Assembly (NCBI RefSeq): GCF_024105665.1
Contig: NZ_JAAAMK010000003.1
Location: 186,001 to 250,000 of the forward strand
DNA: 64,000 nucleotides
Direction: 5' to 3'
DNA from: Aliihoeflea aestuarii
GTDB lineage: Bacteria > Pseudomonadota > Alphaproteobacteria > Rhizobiales > Rhizobiaceae
A program made the position numbers and the translations under genes. Positions 9,003 to 17,008 of this stretch are shown piece by piece; within the stretch, counting starts at the first letter, position 1; each line of letters opens with the position of its first letter. A model generated the notes under the pieces. The model worked only from the letters and a program-made list of their open reading frames with translations, was not told the DNA's origin and did not search any database.

Positions 9003-10082
9003 ATGAAGCTCTTTTCCTGCCCGCATTGTTCGAACCGGCTCTATTTCGAGAACGGCCTGTGCCTCTCATGCGGCACCGCCGTTCTGTACGATCCCATGAC
9101 GGAAAACTTCGTCGTCGCCGGGCAGGGCGGTTTTGCCTGCAACAACGCCGCGCCTGCCGGCTGCAACTGGGTTGCCGAGACCGAAACGGGTTTCTGCCGG
9201 GCCTGTTCGCTCAACAAGACGGTTCCCGACATGAGCGTTGCGGGAAACGACCAGCGCTGGGCGAAGACGGAAGCCGCCAAGCGCCGCGCGGTCTATCAGC
9301 TTCTCCATTTCGGGCTCGACGTCGCCCCGAAGGCGAGCCCCGGCGATGAAATCGGCCTCGCCTTCGACTTCCTCGCCGATCCCGGCGGCGGCGGACCGGG
9401 CGGAGAACGCATTTTGACCGGTCACGACAACGGCCTGATCACGCTCAACGTCGCCGAGGCCGACAGTCCCGAGCGCGAAAAGATGCGCGTTTCGATGGGC
9501 GAATCCTACCGCACGCTGCTCGGTCATTTCCGCCATGAGCTCGGCCATTACTATTGGGACCGGCTGATCCGGGACGACGCGCAGTGGATCGATCGCTCGC
9601 GCGCCGTTTTCGGCGACGAGCGGGAAGACTACATGCAGGCCCTCCAGCGCCACTACGAGGCGGGTCCGGTCGGCGGCTGGGAGCAGAACCACATTTCGCA
9701 TTATGCGGCTAGCCACCCGTGGGAGGACTGGGCCGAGACATGGGCCCACTATCTCCACATCTACGACACGCTGGAAATGGTCGCCGCGCTCAACATGCCG
9801 CTCGGCCGGATCGATACGGCCGTGGAGCACGATCTGCCGCCGAACGAGGGCGAGTTTGCCGATACGCCGATAGCCGCGCATACCGAACAGATCGAACCGC
9901 CCGCAGATTTCGACGAATTGCTGACGCGATGGCTCATCCTCTGCGAGGCGTCGAACCAGATCAATCGCTGCATGGGCCTGCCCGACCTCTACCCCTTCGT
10001 GATTTCGGAACAGGTCGGAGAGAAACTGCGCTTCGTGCATGAATTGCTGGCCGAGACGCGTGGGCGGGCCGGACCGCATTGA
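9003..10082 (+). CDS. Putative zinc metallopeptidase with N-terminal zinc ribbon
   Basis: A 359-aa cytoplasmic protein. Residues 1-80 hold several CxxC pairs (CPHC, CLSC, then single cysteines and CRAC), forming a zinc-ribbon-like region. The C-terminal part carries HELGH near residue 180 with downstream acidic residues, the metzincin-like HExxH signature. This two-part architecture is that of the zinc-ribbon plus Peptidase_Mx family of putative peptidases (COG4307-like). No substrate is known for the family. The start at 9003 is chosen because the ribbon begins there; the ribosome-binding site is weak. Confidence 0.8.
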   Translation: MKLFSCPHCSNRLYFENGLCLSCGTAVLYDPMTENFVVAGQGGFACNNAAPAGCNWVAETETGFCRACSLNKTVPDMSVAGNDQRWAKTEAAKRRAVYQLLHFGLDVAPKASPGDEIGLAFDFLADPGGGGPGGERILTGHDNGLITLNVAEADSPEREKMRVSMGESYRTLLGHFRHELGHYYWDRLIRDDAQWIDRSRAVFGDEREDYMQALQRHYEAGPVGGWEQNHISHYAASHPWEDWAETWAHYLHIYDTLEMVAALNMPLGRIDTAVEHDLPPNEGEFADTPIAAHTEQIEPPADFDELLTRWLILCEASNQINRCMGLPDLYPFVISEQVGEKLRFVHELLAETRGRAGPH

Positions 10083-10214
10083 AGGGAAGTAGGGAAGAGG
10101 GAATGAGGGAACAGCGAAGAATGGTTTGACGACGCGGCGGTGTCGATAATCTTCCCTTGATTGACTCTCCCTCCAAAGCGCGTAAAAGCAGCCACGAACG
10201 GGGAAATTTTTAAA

Positions 10215-10343
10215 ATGCGCGGCCTGTTGATGGCATTCTTGGCGTTTTCGCACTCGGCACGGTTTGCCGAAGGTGCATCGTCGCGCGCCCGTTTCAATCC
10301 GGCCGGCACGTTCTCCAAAACGACGACGACTAAAACCGTCTGA
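10215..10343 (+). CDS. Thr/Lys-rich short ORF, possible leader peptide of asd
   Basis: A 42-codon frame with ATG at 10215 and GGGGA about 10 nt upstream. Its last eleven residues read TFSKTTTTKTV, with four consecutive Thr codons and two Lys codons just before the stop. It lies 105 bp upstream of asd in an otherwise empty 366-bp gap, and short GC-rich stems follow it (for example CCGCC/GGCGG arms near 10395-10411). Asd feeds threonine, lysine and methionine synthesis, so an attenuation leader is conceivable. No T-run follows the stems, so a classical terminator is not evident. It could also be a chance ORF. Confidence 0.35.
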   Translation: MRGLLMAFLAFSHSARFAEGASSRARFNPAGTFSKTTTTKTV

Positions 10344-10448
10344 TTGTCCGGTCGCCTCGTCCTCTCCCCGGGATCGGCCGGAGGAGAGCCCCGCCTTCGG
10401 CCGGCGGGTCGTCTCTAAGGTGAACGCGGAGAGATCGAGGAAAGTTTG

Positions 10449-11483
10449 ATGGGTTTCAAGATCGCAGTCGCAGGCGCCACCGGCAATGTCGGGCGCGAAA
10501 TGCTCAATATACTGGAAGAACGCGGTTTTCCGGTCGATGAGGTCGTGGCGCTCGCCTCGCGCCGCAGCCAGGGCACGGAGGTGTCCTACGGCGACAAGAC
10601 GCTGAAGGTGAAGGACCTCGCCCAATACGACTTTTCCGACACGGACATCTGCCTGATGTCGGCCGGCGGCAACGTGTCGAAGGAATGGTCGCCGAAGATC
10701 GGCAAGCAGGGCTGCGTCGTCATCGATAATTCGTCGGCCTTCCGCTACGATCAGGACGTGCCGCTGATCGTTCCGGAAGTGAACCCCGACGCGATCGAGC
10801 TTTTCACGCGCAAGAACATCATCGCCAATCCGAACTGCTCGACCGCGCAGCTCGTCGTCGCGCTGAAGCCGCTGCACGACAAGGCGAAGATCAGGCGCGT
10901 CGTCGTGTCGACCTATCAGTCGGTTTCCGGCGCGGGCAAGGAAGGCATGGACGAGCTGTTCACGCAGACGCGTGCCGTCTTCGTCGCCGATCCGGTCGAA
11001 GCCAAGAAGTTCACCAAGCGCATCGCCTTCAACGTCATTCCCCATATCGACGTCTTCATGGATGACGGCTCGACGAAGGAAGAGTGGAAGGTGATGGCCG
11101 AGACGAAGAAGATGCTCGACCCGAAGATCAAGGTCACCTGCACAGCGGTGCGCGTGCCGGTCTTCATCGGGCATTCCGAGGCGGTCAATATCGAATTCGA
11201 AAACCCGATCACCGCTGACGAAGCACGCGAGATTCTGCGCGAGGCTCCGGGCTGCCTCGTCATCGACAAGCGCGAGGACGGTGGTTACGTCACACCGCTC
11301 GATTCGGCCGGTGAGGACGCAACCTATATTTCCCGCATCCGCGAGGACCAGACGATCGAAAACGGTCTCAACATATGGGTCGTTTCCGACAATCTGCGCA
11401 AGGGCGCGGCGCTCAACACGGTGCAGATCGCCGAGCTGCTCGTCGCGCGCGGCATGATCCAGCCGAAGAAGCAGGCCGCCTGA
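10449..11483 (+). CDS. asd: Aspartate-semialdehyde dehydrogenase
   Basis: A 344-aa enzyme that reduces aspartyl-4-phosphate to aspartate semialdehyde with NADPH, the branch point to lysine, threonine and methionine. It has the N-terminal nucleotide loop GATGNVGREM and the active-site cysteine block NPNCSTAQLV near residue 130. QSVSGAGKEG is present, and a conserved histidine follows in VFIGHSEAVN. The length is standard. ATG at 10449 has GAGG upstream; TTG directly before it is ignored. A strong terminator follows. Confidence 0.97.
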   Translation: MGFKIAVAGATGNVGREMLNILEERGFPVDEVVALASRRSQGTEVSYGDKTLKVKDLAQYDFSDTDICLMSAGGNVSKEWSPKIGKQGCVVIDNSSAFRYDQDVPLIVPEVNPDAIELFTRKNIIANPNCSTAQLVVALKPLHDKAKIRRVVVSTYQSVSGAGKEGMDELFTQTRAVFVADPVEAKKFTKRIAFNVIPHIDVFMDDGSTKEEWKVMAETKKMLDPKIKVTCTAVRVPVFIGHSEAVNIEFENPITADEAREILREAPGCLVIDKREDGGYVTPLDSAGEDATYISRIREDQTIENGLNIWVVSDNLRKGAALNTVQIAELLVARGMIQPKKQAA

Positions 11484-11497
11484 TCGCCGATCCATCA

Positions 11498-11532
11498 ATG
11501 AAAACGGCCGCGCAATGCGCGGCCGTTTTCAT
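11498..11532. terminator. Bidirectional terminator after asd
   Basis: Perfect 16-bp arms (11498-11513 and 11517-11532) with a 3-nt loop and an A-run/T-run at the ends, between convergent genes. Confidence 0.9.
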
Positions 11533-11543
11533 TTGAAGCGCCG

Positions 11544-11942
11544 CTACGATTTCGGAGCAGGCCCGACGAAGGCCCAAGTGTGCCCGAACGGATCCTTCAG
11601 GTTTCCGTAAAGATCGCCCCAGAATGCGACCTCCAGCGGCATGGTCACCTCACAGCCCGCCGCGACAGCGCGGTCCCACACGCTGCGCGCATCGTCCGTG
11701 ATGATGTTGAGCGTGACGCCCTGCGGCTCGACCCACGGATAGCCATATTCAGGCATTGCATCTGCGATCATCAGCGTGCCGCCATTGATCTTCAGTTCGC
11801 AATGCATGACGCGCTTGCCGTCATCCATCAGCATGCGCTCGCCGCTTTCCTCGGCGCCGAACGCCCGCTTGTAGAATTCGATGGCCGCGTTCGCGTCCTT
11901 CGAGCTCAGATGCGGGACCACTCCGGGATAATCGTAAGACAT
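11544..11942 (-). CDS. VOC family protein (PhnB-like, glyoxalase/bleomycin-resistance fold)
   Basis: A 132-aa protein of the vicinal-oxygen-chelate superfamily, PhnB-like branch. Motifs VPHLSSKDANAAIEFYKRAFGA at the start and DPFGHTWAF at the end are typical, with histidines and acidic residues where relatives bind metal. Members range from glyoxalase-like enzymes to proteins with no known activity. It is the last gene of a minus-strand trio with DUF1428 and SRPBCC genes, 23 bp after DUF1428. Confidence 0.8.
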   Translation of the reverse strand: MSYDYPGVVPHLSSKDANAAIEFYKRAFGAEESGERMLMDDGKRVMHCELKINGGTLMIADAMPEYGYPWVEPQGVTLNIITDDARSVWDRAVAAGCEVTMPLEVAFWGDLYGNLKDPFGHTWAFVGPAPKS

Positions 11943-11965
11943 GGTTGAGCCTCCTTGTGGCCGCT

Positions 11966-12319
11966 TCAGCGTTCGACGAACGCGTCGAACCCGCCGAAGA
12001 TCATCCGCTTACCGTCGAACGGCATGTCGTCCATCTGTGCCTTCATGCCCGGATCCTCGAAGACCTTCGTCATCACCTTGTCGCGCGTGGCGCGGTCGGG
12101 GTAGGTCGCCCAGGCGAAGATGACGATCTCGTCGTCCTTGGCCTGAACCGCGCGCGGGAAGGATGTCAATTCGCCATAGGGCACGTCCTCGGCGACGCAT
12201 TCGACATAGCCGGTCGCGCCGTGATCGAGCCAGACCTGCGAGGCGGCGGTCGCCATCTTCTTGTATTCTTCAAGCCTCGCCTTCGGAACGGCGAGCAGGA
12301 ATCCATCGACATAGCTCAT
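11966..12319 (-). CDS. DUF1428 family protein (YbaA-like)
   Basis: A 117-aa cytoplasmic protein of the DUF1428 family, recognised from its start (MSYVDGFLLAVP) and the end block FDGKRMIFGGF. The family adopts a dimeric alpha/beta-barrel fold and has no proven function. ATG at 12319 has an AGGAG site. It is the middle gene of the SRPBCC-DUF1428-VOC group; such trios of small proteins of this kind often accompany ECF sigma or regulator genes, and an ECF/DGPF pair lies about 2 kb away. Confidence 0.82.
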   Translation of the reverse strand: MSYVDGFLLAVPKARLEEYKKMATAASQVWLDHGATGYVECVAEDVPYGELTSFPRAVQAKDDEIVIFAWATYPDRATRDKVMTKVFEDPGMKAQMDDMPFDGKRMIFGGFDAFVER

Positions 12320-12396
12320 TTCGGTTCTCCTCTTGGTTGGTAGTCTGGCTGAATGACGGATGAGACCCATGCGAACCGACACCCGTCAAAGAAAAT

Positions 12397-12861
12397 TCAA
12401 AGCCCTTTCGCCAAAACCTCGAGCTGGTCGGCGCATTTGCCCCACCCCTCGTGAAAACCCATCTTCTCGTGGGCGTCCCTGTCTTCCGCGCGCCAGTGGC
12501 GGGCGGTCGCGACGTAGCGCGTCCTGTCGCCCTCGTCTGCAAAGGTCACGATGCCGGTGAAGAACGGCTTTTCCGACGGGATCCAGCCGGCCGTATAGGC
12601 ATCTGTGAAGACGAGTTTCTCGTTCGGCACGATATCGAGATAGACGCCCTCGTTCGGATATTCCTTACCTTCCGGATCGCGCATGGTGATCGATGAGGCG
12701 CCGCCGGGCCGCGGATCGACCTTTGCGCTGGCGATCGTCCAGGGCGCCGGCACGAACCATTGCTTCAGGAGCGCGGGCTCCGTCCAGCAGCGGAAAAGCT
12801 TGTCGCGCGGCGCGTCGATCAGGCGGTCGAGTACGAGGTCGTGGGCATGGGCTTTCGTCAT
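12397..12861 (-). CDS. SRPBCC (AHSA1-like) domain protein
   Basis: A 154-aa START-like protein of the AHSA1/polyketide-cyclase-like group. It shows the N-terminal pattern VLDRLIDAPRDKLFRCWTEP, the loop LLKQWFVPAPWTI and the C-terminal helix HEKMGFHEGWGKCADQLEVL. The fold is a hydrophobic cavity; no ligand can be inferred. ATG at 12861 is taken because the domain starts there. It is the first gene of a likely three-gene operon read leftward. Confidence 0.82.
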   Translation of the reverse strand: MTKAHAHDLVLDRLIDAPRDKLFRCWTEPALLKQWFVPAPWTIASAKVDPRPGGASSITMRDPEGKEYPNEGVYLDIVPNEKLVFTDAYTAGWIPSEKPFFTGIVTFADEGDRTRYVATARHWRAEDRDAHEKMGFHEGWGKCADQLEVLAKGL

Positions 12862-13044
12862 ATCGGGTCTCCCTATTGCGGCGGTTTCGCATTGAAGACG
12901 CGCGATACCGGCGACGACCGACAGCCTGCGGCAAACAAATTGATGGTGCCGTGTCTGCGATGCAGCCGCAAGAAGTGCGATCGGGCTGCTTGACAGGCGT
13001 GGCCCGATCACGATTCTCGGCGGGAAATTCGGGAGAGAGTGGCC

Positions 13045-14178
13045 ATGAAGATCGATCCGTTCGCCGTCGAAATCTGGATGAACGCGCATGAAACCGGGTG
13101 CGCGTTCAATCTGGCCGAAACATGCGTCGATTCGTTGACGGTCGCCGAACTCCTGGAGATTTCCGGCGGAGGAAAAAGCGAGCTCGATGCGTTACTGGAG
13201 ATGCGGCTGTCCTACGGCGCGATCGAAGGGTCCGATCGTCTGCGCGCGGCGATTGCCGCGCTCTATGACCGGCAGAAGCCGCAGAACATCATCGTCACCC
13301 ATGGGGCGGCGGGTGCCAACGCGCTCGTCCATCAGGCGCTGATCGAGCCGGGCGACCGTGTCGTCTCGGTGGTTCCGACCTACCAGCAGCACGTATCGAT
13401 CCCTGAAAGCATGGGTGCGAAGACCGCGCGGCTCGAATTGCGATGGGAGGATGATTTCCGTCTCGATATGGATGAGCTCGCCCGGCTCGCCGTTGACGGG
13501 ACGAAGCTGATCGTTCTGACCAATCCCAACAACCCGACCGGTGTGCTCATCGATCGCGCCGGGCTTGAAGAAATCGTCGGGATCGCGCGCGGCTGCGGTG
13601 CGTGGGTCCTGTGCGACGAGGTCTATCGCGGCACGGACCAGAGCGGGCCGGGCGCGACGGTGTCCATTGCAGACCTCTACGAGAAGGGGATCAGCACCGG
13701 CTCGATGTCGAAGGCGTTTTCGCTGGCCGGTCTCAGGCTCGGCTGGATCTGTGCACCGAAGGAAATCATCGAGGCGGTGTCCATCCACCGCGACTACAAC
13801 ACGATCAGCGTCGGCATGATCGACGATCACTTCGCCGCGCTCGCGCTGGAAAATGCCGATGCCGTTCTGGCGCGCAGCCGCCGCATCACCCGCACGAATC
13901 TCGGCATCCTGTCCGAATGGGTCGAGCGCGAGACGCTGATCGACTGGGTGAAGCCCCAATCGGGCACGGTGGCCATGCTGCGCTATCGGCTGCCGATGTC
14001 GTCTGAAGAATTCTGCCTGGCACTGCTCACTGAAACCGGCGTGATGCTGACGCCCGGAAGCGCGTTCGGCATGGAGGGCTTCCTGCGCATCGGCTATGCC
14101 AATGAGGAAGCCGTGCTGCGCGAGGGGCTGCGCCTGATGTCGGGATTTCTTGCGCAGCGAGCCAGATCGGCCGCGTAA
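13045..14178 (+). CDS. PLP-dependent aminotransferase, class I/II
   Basis: A 377-aa fold-type I enzyme. Visible motifs are TNPNNPTGVLID (cofactor contact), CDEVYRG (Asp to the pyridine nitrogen), SMSKAFSLAGLRLGW (the lysine binds PLP), and an arginine near the C-terminus in FLRIGYANEE. It transfers an amino group between an unknown amino acid and keto acid. ATG at 13045 follows a GGGAGAG site; GTG at 13039 is an alternative. It is monocistronic and is followed by a gene scrap and a long inverted repeat. Confidence 0.85.
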   Translation: MKIDPFAVEIWMNAHETGCAFNLAETCVDSLTVAELLEISGGGKSELDALLEMRLSYGAIEGSDRLRAAIAALYDRQKPQNIIVTHGAAGANALVHQALIEPGDRVVSVVPTYQQHVSIPESMGAKTARLELRWEDDFRLDMDELARLAVDGTKLIVLTNPNNPTGVLIDRAGLEEIVGIARGCGAWVLCDEVYRGTDQSGPGATVSIADLYEKGISTGSMSKAFSLAGLRLGWICAPKEIIEAVSIHRDYNTISVGMIDDHFAALALENADAVLARSRRITRTNLGILSEWVERETLIDWVKPQSGTVAMLRYRLPMSSEEFCLALLTETGVMLTPGSAFGMEGFLRIGYANEEAVLREGLRLMSGFLAQRARSAA

Positions 14179-14290
14179 GGGCTCGGCCTGCATGGCGGCG
14201 ACATCACGCTCACCGACAGCCCGCTCGGAGGGTCGAGCGATCGTCAGGCTGCCGCCGAAACGTCCGGATGCTTTACCCTACGATTTTCCG
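14179..14290 (+). pseudogene. C-terminal scrap of a sensor histidine kinase
   Basis: Directly after the aminotransferase stop, and in its frame, the sequence reads GLGL then HGGDITLTDSPLGG, which is the end of a histidine-kinase ATPase domain. About nine residues normally found between GLGL and HGG are missing. The usual ending (IVRLP) continues in another frame from about 14240. There is no start and no catalytic core, so it is a remnant. Confidence 0.55.
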
Positions 14291-14294
14291 TAGA

Positions 14295-14422
14295 GGCCTG
14301 GATTCCTGTGACGAGCACAGGAATGACGATGGCGGGAGGGGTGGCCATAAAAAGGATCAGCATCGACGATTGACAGCAAGCTTTCCGCCGTCATTCCTGT
14401 GCTCGTCACAGGAATCCAGGCC
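14295..14422. repeat. Long inverted repeat made of two palindromic units
   Basis: Two perfect 34-bp arms (14295-14328 and 14389-14422) flank 60 bp. Each arm is itself a palindrome (ATTCCTGTG-ACGAG-CACAGGAAT). The layout is that of a REP-type doublet and resembles a dispersed palindrome I know from alphaproteobacterial genomes. It sits between convergent genes, where it can also stop transcription. Confidence 0.8.
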
Positions 14423-14491
14423 CCGACAGTTCGGGCAAGCGTAACGATCCCAAAAAATCAGAACAGCCGTCCGCCGTCAGGCACCTCGCCG

Positions 14492-15730
14492 TCATGCCTG
14501 CATCTCATCGAGATGGCGGCGGATATGGGCCGCTTCCGCCGGTGTGCGCGCAAGAGCGATCGCACGATCGAACGCCTCGCGCGCCTCGCGGCAGCGTTCC
14601 AGTTCGGCCAGCAGCCCGCCGCGCATGCCGTGATAGTGAAAATAGCCCGCCAGGCGGTCAGCCAGCGGTTCGATCAGGTCGAGCGCGGCCTGCGGGCCCT
14701 TCACCTTCGAAAGTGCGGCGGCCCGATTGAGCGTGACGACCGGTGACGGCTCGACCGCCTCCAGCATGCGATAGAGAAGCTCGATTTCGGTCCAGTCGGT
14801 ATCGCGGGCCTGTGCGGCGCGCGCATGCAGCGCGGCGATCGCCGCCTGAATCTGGTAGCTGCCGGGCTGGCGATGACGAAACGCCTTGTCGACCAGCGCC
14901 AGCCCTTCCACGATCATCTTCGCATTCCAGCGGGAGCGATCCTGATCGGCCAGAAGCACGATCTCGCCCCGGTCGTCGAGGCGCGCGGTCGAGCGCGCAT
15001 GCTGAAGAAGCATGAGCGCCAGAAGGCCCATGATTTCCGGCTCCGCGGGGAAAAGCCGCAAAAGCAGGCGTCCGAGCCGGATCGCTTCCTCGGCGAGCAC
15101 ATTGGACGCCGCGACGTTTTCGGGACGCGAGGAGTAGCCCTCGTTGAAGACGAGATAGATCATCGCGGCGACCGCACCGACGCGCTGCGACCGCGCGATG
15201 GCGTCGGGCGTTTCGAATTTGTGACCGGCGGCGGCGATCCTGGCCTTGGCGCGCGTGATGCGCTGTTCCATGGCGGCTTCGGAAATCAGGAAAGCGCGGG
15301 CGATCTGCGGAACGGTGAGGCCGGAAACGATGCGCAGGGCGAGCGCCACCTGATGCTCGGGCGGCAGTGCCGGGTCGCAGCAGGTAAACAGGAGGCGCAG
15401 GATGTCGTCGCGATAATCGGCGCCGTCGAGACGTTCGACCAGTGGCGTTTCCACGTCGCTGAGGTCCGACAGAGCCTCTTCCTCCGGCAAGGCGACAAGA
15501 CGCTTGTCTCGGCGCACCGCGTCGATGCCGACATTGCGGCCGACGAAGATCAGCCAGGCCGCCGGATCGCGCGGCGCGCCGTTTTTCGGCCAGTTCCTCA
15601 GTGCCCTGAGGCTGGCCTCCTGAAAGGCTTCCTGCGCGCGGTCGAGATCGCGAAAATAGCGCAAAAGCGCGCCGACCGCCTGCGGCCGGGCGGCGGCAAG
15701 CGTTCTTCCTATGGTGTCCGCATCTTTCAT
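14492..15730 (-). CDS. ECF-type RNA polymerase sigma factor with C-terminal TPR-like extension (ECF42-like)
   Basis: A 412-aa sigma-70 family protein. Region 2 (about residues 10-75) includes the AQEAFQEASLRALRNWP segment, and region 4 (about 115-165) includes GLTVPQIARAFLISEAAMEQRITRAK. A helical extension of some 230 residues follows, ending in TPR-like repeats. This layout, plus a DGPF/YCII gene directly upstream, is the signature of the ECF42 group, in which no anti-sigma factor is usual and the extension is thought to regulate. Its start overlaps the DGPF gene by 4 bp. Confidence 0.9.
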   Translation of the reverse strand: MKDADTIGRTLAAARPQAVGALLRYFRDLDRAQEAFQEASLRALRNWPKNGAPRDPAAWLIFVGRNVGIDAVRRDKRLVALPEEEALSDLSDVETPLVERLDGADYRDDILRLLFTCCDPALPPEHQVALALRIVSGLTVPQIARAFLISEAAMEQRITRAKARIAAAGHKFETPDAIARSQRVGAVAAMIYLVFNEGYSSRPENVAASNVLAEEAIRLGRLLLRLFPAEPEIMGLLALMLLQHARSTARLDDRGEIVLLADQDRSRWNAKMIVEGLALVDKAFRHRQPGSYQIQAAIAALHARAAQARDTDWTEIELLYRMLEAVEPSPVVTLNRAAALSKVKGPQAALDLIEPLADRLAGYFHYHGMRGGLLAELERCREAREAFDRAIALARTPAEAAHIRRHLDEMQA

Positions 15731-16110
15731 TCGCGCGCGTACTCCGTGGCTTGCGGGCGCACGTAGCCGACGGGGCGGATTTCGTAGGAACCGTTGCCGG
15801 GATTGGCTTCAGCCAGTTCCTTCGAGAAGGCGATGGCTTCGTTAAGATCGGCGCAGTCGACGAGATAGAAGCCGAGGAACTGCTCCTTGGTCTCGGCGAA
15901 GGGGCCGTCGATGATCAGCGGTTCACCGGCGGATTTGCGCAAGGTGGTCGCCGCCGTGGTCGGCAGGAGGCGGGCGACCGGGCCGAGCCGGCCTGACTTT
16001 TCGACCTTCTGCAGGACGGCATCGAGCCGCGCCATGACGGCGGCGTCCTCTTCGTCGGACCATTGGCCCACGGCGTCTTCGTAGTCGTAGCATAAAATGG
16101 CGTACAGCAT
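15727..16110 (-). CDS. YCII/DGPF domain protein partner of the ECF sigma factor
   Basis: A 127-aa protein with the signature DGPFAETKEQFLGFYLVDC and the start MLYAILCYDYEDA. The YCII-related family has a ferredoxin-like fold. DGPF genes are the conserved neighbours of ECF42 sigma factors and probably belong to their regulon; the biochemical role is unknown. ATG at 16110 has GAGG nearby. It overlaps the sigma gene by four bases (ATGA), so both are made from one message. Confidence 0.87.
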   Translation of the reverse strand: MLYAILCYDYEDAVGQWSDEEDAAVMARLDAVLQKVEKSGRLGPVARLLPTTAATTLRKSAGEPLIIDGPFAETKEQFLGFYLVDCADLNEAIAFSKELAEANPGNGSYEIRPVGYVRPQATEYARE

Positions 16111-16199
16111 GTCCAGCCTCGTGCTCATCGTGAAAGACGCAAGAGACAAGACCGATCCGACATTCGCCGCAACGATAATTTTAATGCAGGCCGAAACGA

Positions 16200-16231
16200 A
16201 AAGCCCCGCCGGCGTGTGCCGACGGGGCTTT
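16200..16231 (-). terminator. Terminator of the ffh-rpsP operon
   Basis: Arms 16200-16213 and 16218-16231 pair over 14 bp with one mismatch and a 4-nt loop. Read leftward, the stem is followed by a T-rich stretch. It lies 24 bp after the rpsP stop. Confidence 0.75.
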
Positions 16232-16254
16232 CGACTGTCGATAGCGACAGAAAC

Positions 16255-16668
16255 TTACGAAGCAGCTTCTTCTGAAGCTTCCTCGGCCGGTGCATTTGCA
16301 GCTTCGGCTTCGGCGGCTGCCTTGGCGGCTGCATCCTCTTCGGCCTGCTTCTGGGCGGCGATGCGCTCCTGCGCCTTCTTGCCCGGCTCGGCCTTCTTCG
16401 GGTTCTGGCGCTCGTCGCGCTTGGCGACGCCGGCCTGGTCGAGGAAGCGCAGGACGCGGTCGGTCGGCTGTGCGCCGTGGTCGAGCCAGTATTTGATGCG
16501 CTCTTCGTTGAGCTTCACGCGCTCACCATCCTTCGGCAGCATCGGGTTCCACGAGCCGACCTGCTCGATGAAACGGCCGTCGCGCGGCGAGCGGACGTCG
16601 GCGATGACGACGTGGTAGTAGGGACGCTTCTTGGAGCCCGCACGGGCCAGACGAATTTTCAGTGCCAT
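16255..16668 (-). CDS. rpsP: 30S ribosomal protein S16
   Basis: A 137-aa protein of the small ribosomal subunit. The conserved core fills the first 80 residues ([20 protein letters not shown], then [13 protein letters not shown]). The tail is a long Ala/Glu/Lys-rich extension of about 50 residues, common in Alphaproteobacteria and likely disordered. It is the last gene of the ffh-GNAT-aroQ-rpsP run, ahead of a terminator. Confidence 0.97.
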   Translation of the reverse strand: MALKIRLARAGSKKRPYYHVVIADVRSPRDGRFIEQVGSWNPMLPKDGERVKLNEERIKYWLDHGAQPTDRVLRFLDQAGVAKRDERQNPKKAEPGKKAQERIAAQKQAEEDAAAKAAAEAEAANAPAEEASEEAAS

Positions 16669-16696
16669 TTCTGTTCTCCTGGGATGGATGTTCGGT

Positions 16697-17008
16697 TCAA
16701 CGGGTTTCCGAGGCGATCGCCTCATGGTGGCGGATGACCTCGCGGACGATGAAGTTCAAAAACTTCTCCGCGAAATCGGGGTCGAGATTGGCTTCGTTCG
16801 CCAGGCGGCGAAGCCGTTCGATCTGGGTCTTCTCCCGCGACGGATCGGCGGGCGGAAGGTCGTGTTCTGCCTTGAGCTTGCCGACCGCCTGCGTGCAGCG
16901 GAAGCGCTCGGCGAGCATGTGGATCAAGGCGGCGTCGATATTGTCGATCGACGCGCGGTAGGTCGCGAGGATTTCGCGGGCGCGCTGTGCGTCCGGTGTG
17001 TCAGTCAT
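16697..17008 (-). CDS. Chorismate mutase (AroQ type)
   Basis: A 103-aa single-domain AroQ enzyme that converts chorismate to prephenate, the first committed step to phenylalanine and tyrosine. Visible residues are the N-terminal [20 protein letters not shown] helix with its arginine, the GKLKAEH lysine and the C-terminal helix with [10 protein letters not shown]. The length is that of monofunctional mutases. It overlaps the GNAT gene by 4 bp and precedes rpsP by 28 bp, the common order in Rhizobiales. Confidence 0.92.
   Translation of the reverse strand: MTDTPDAQRAREILATYRASIDNIDAALIHMLAERFRCTQAVGKLKAEHDLPPADPSREKTQIERLRRLANEANLDPDFAEKFLNFIVREVIRHHEAIASETR

Noticed and set aside
10083-10125. 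GGGA-rich stretch after the metallopeptidase gene as a regulatory repeat
   Set aside because: Four loosely spaced GGGA words in GC-rich DNA; no regular period and no palindrome.
9066-11498. 810-codon open frame on the minus strand
   Set aside because: It runs antisense through the metallopeptidase and asd, both clear genes. The Arg/Asp/His-rich translation is typical of the reverse frame of GC-rich coding DNA.
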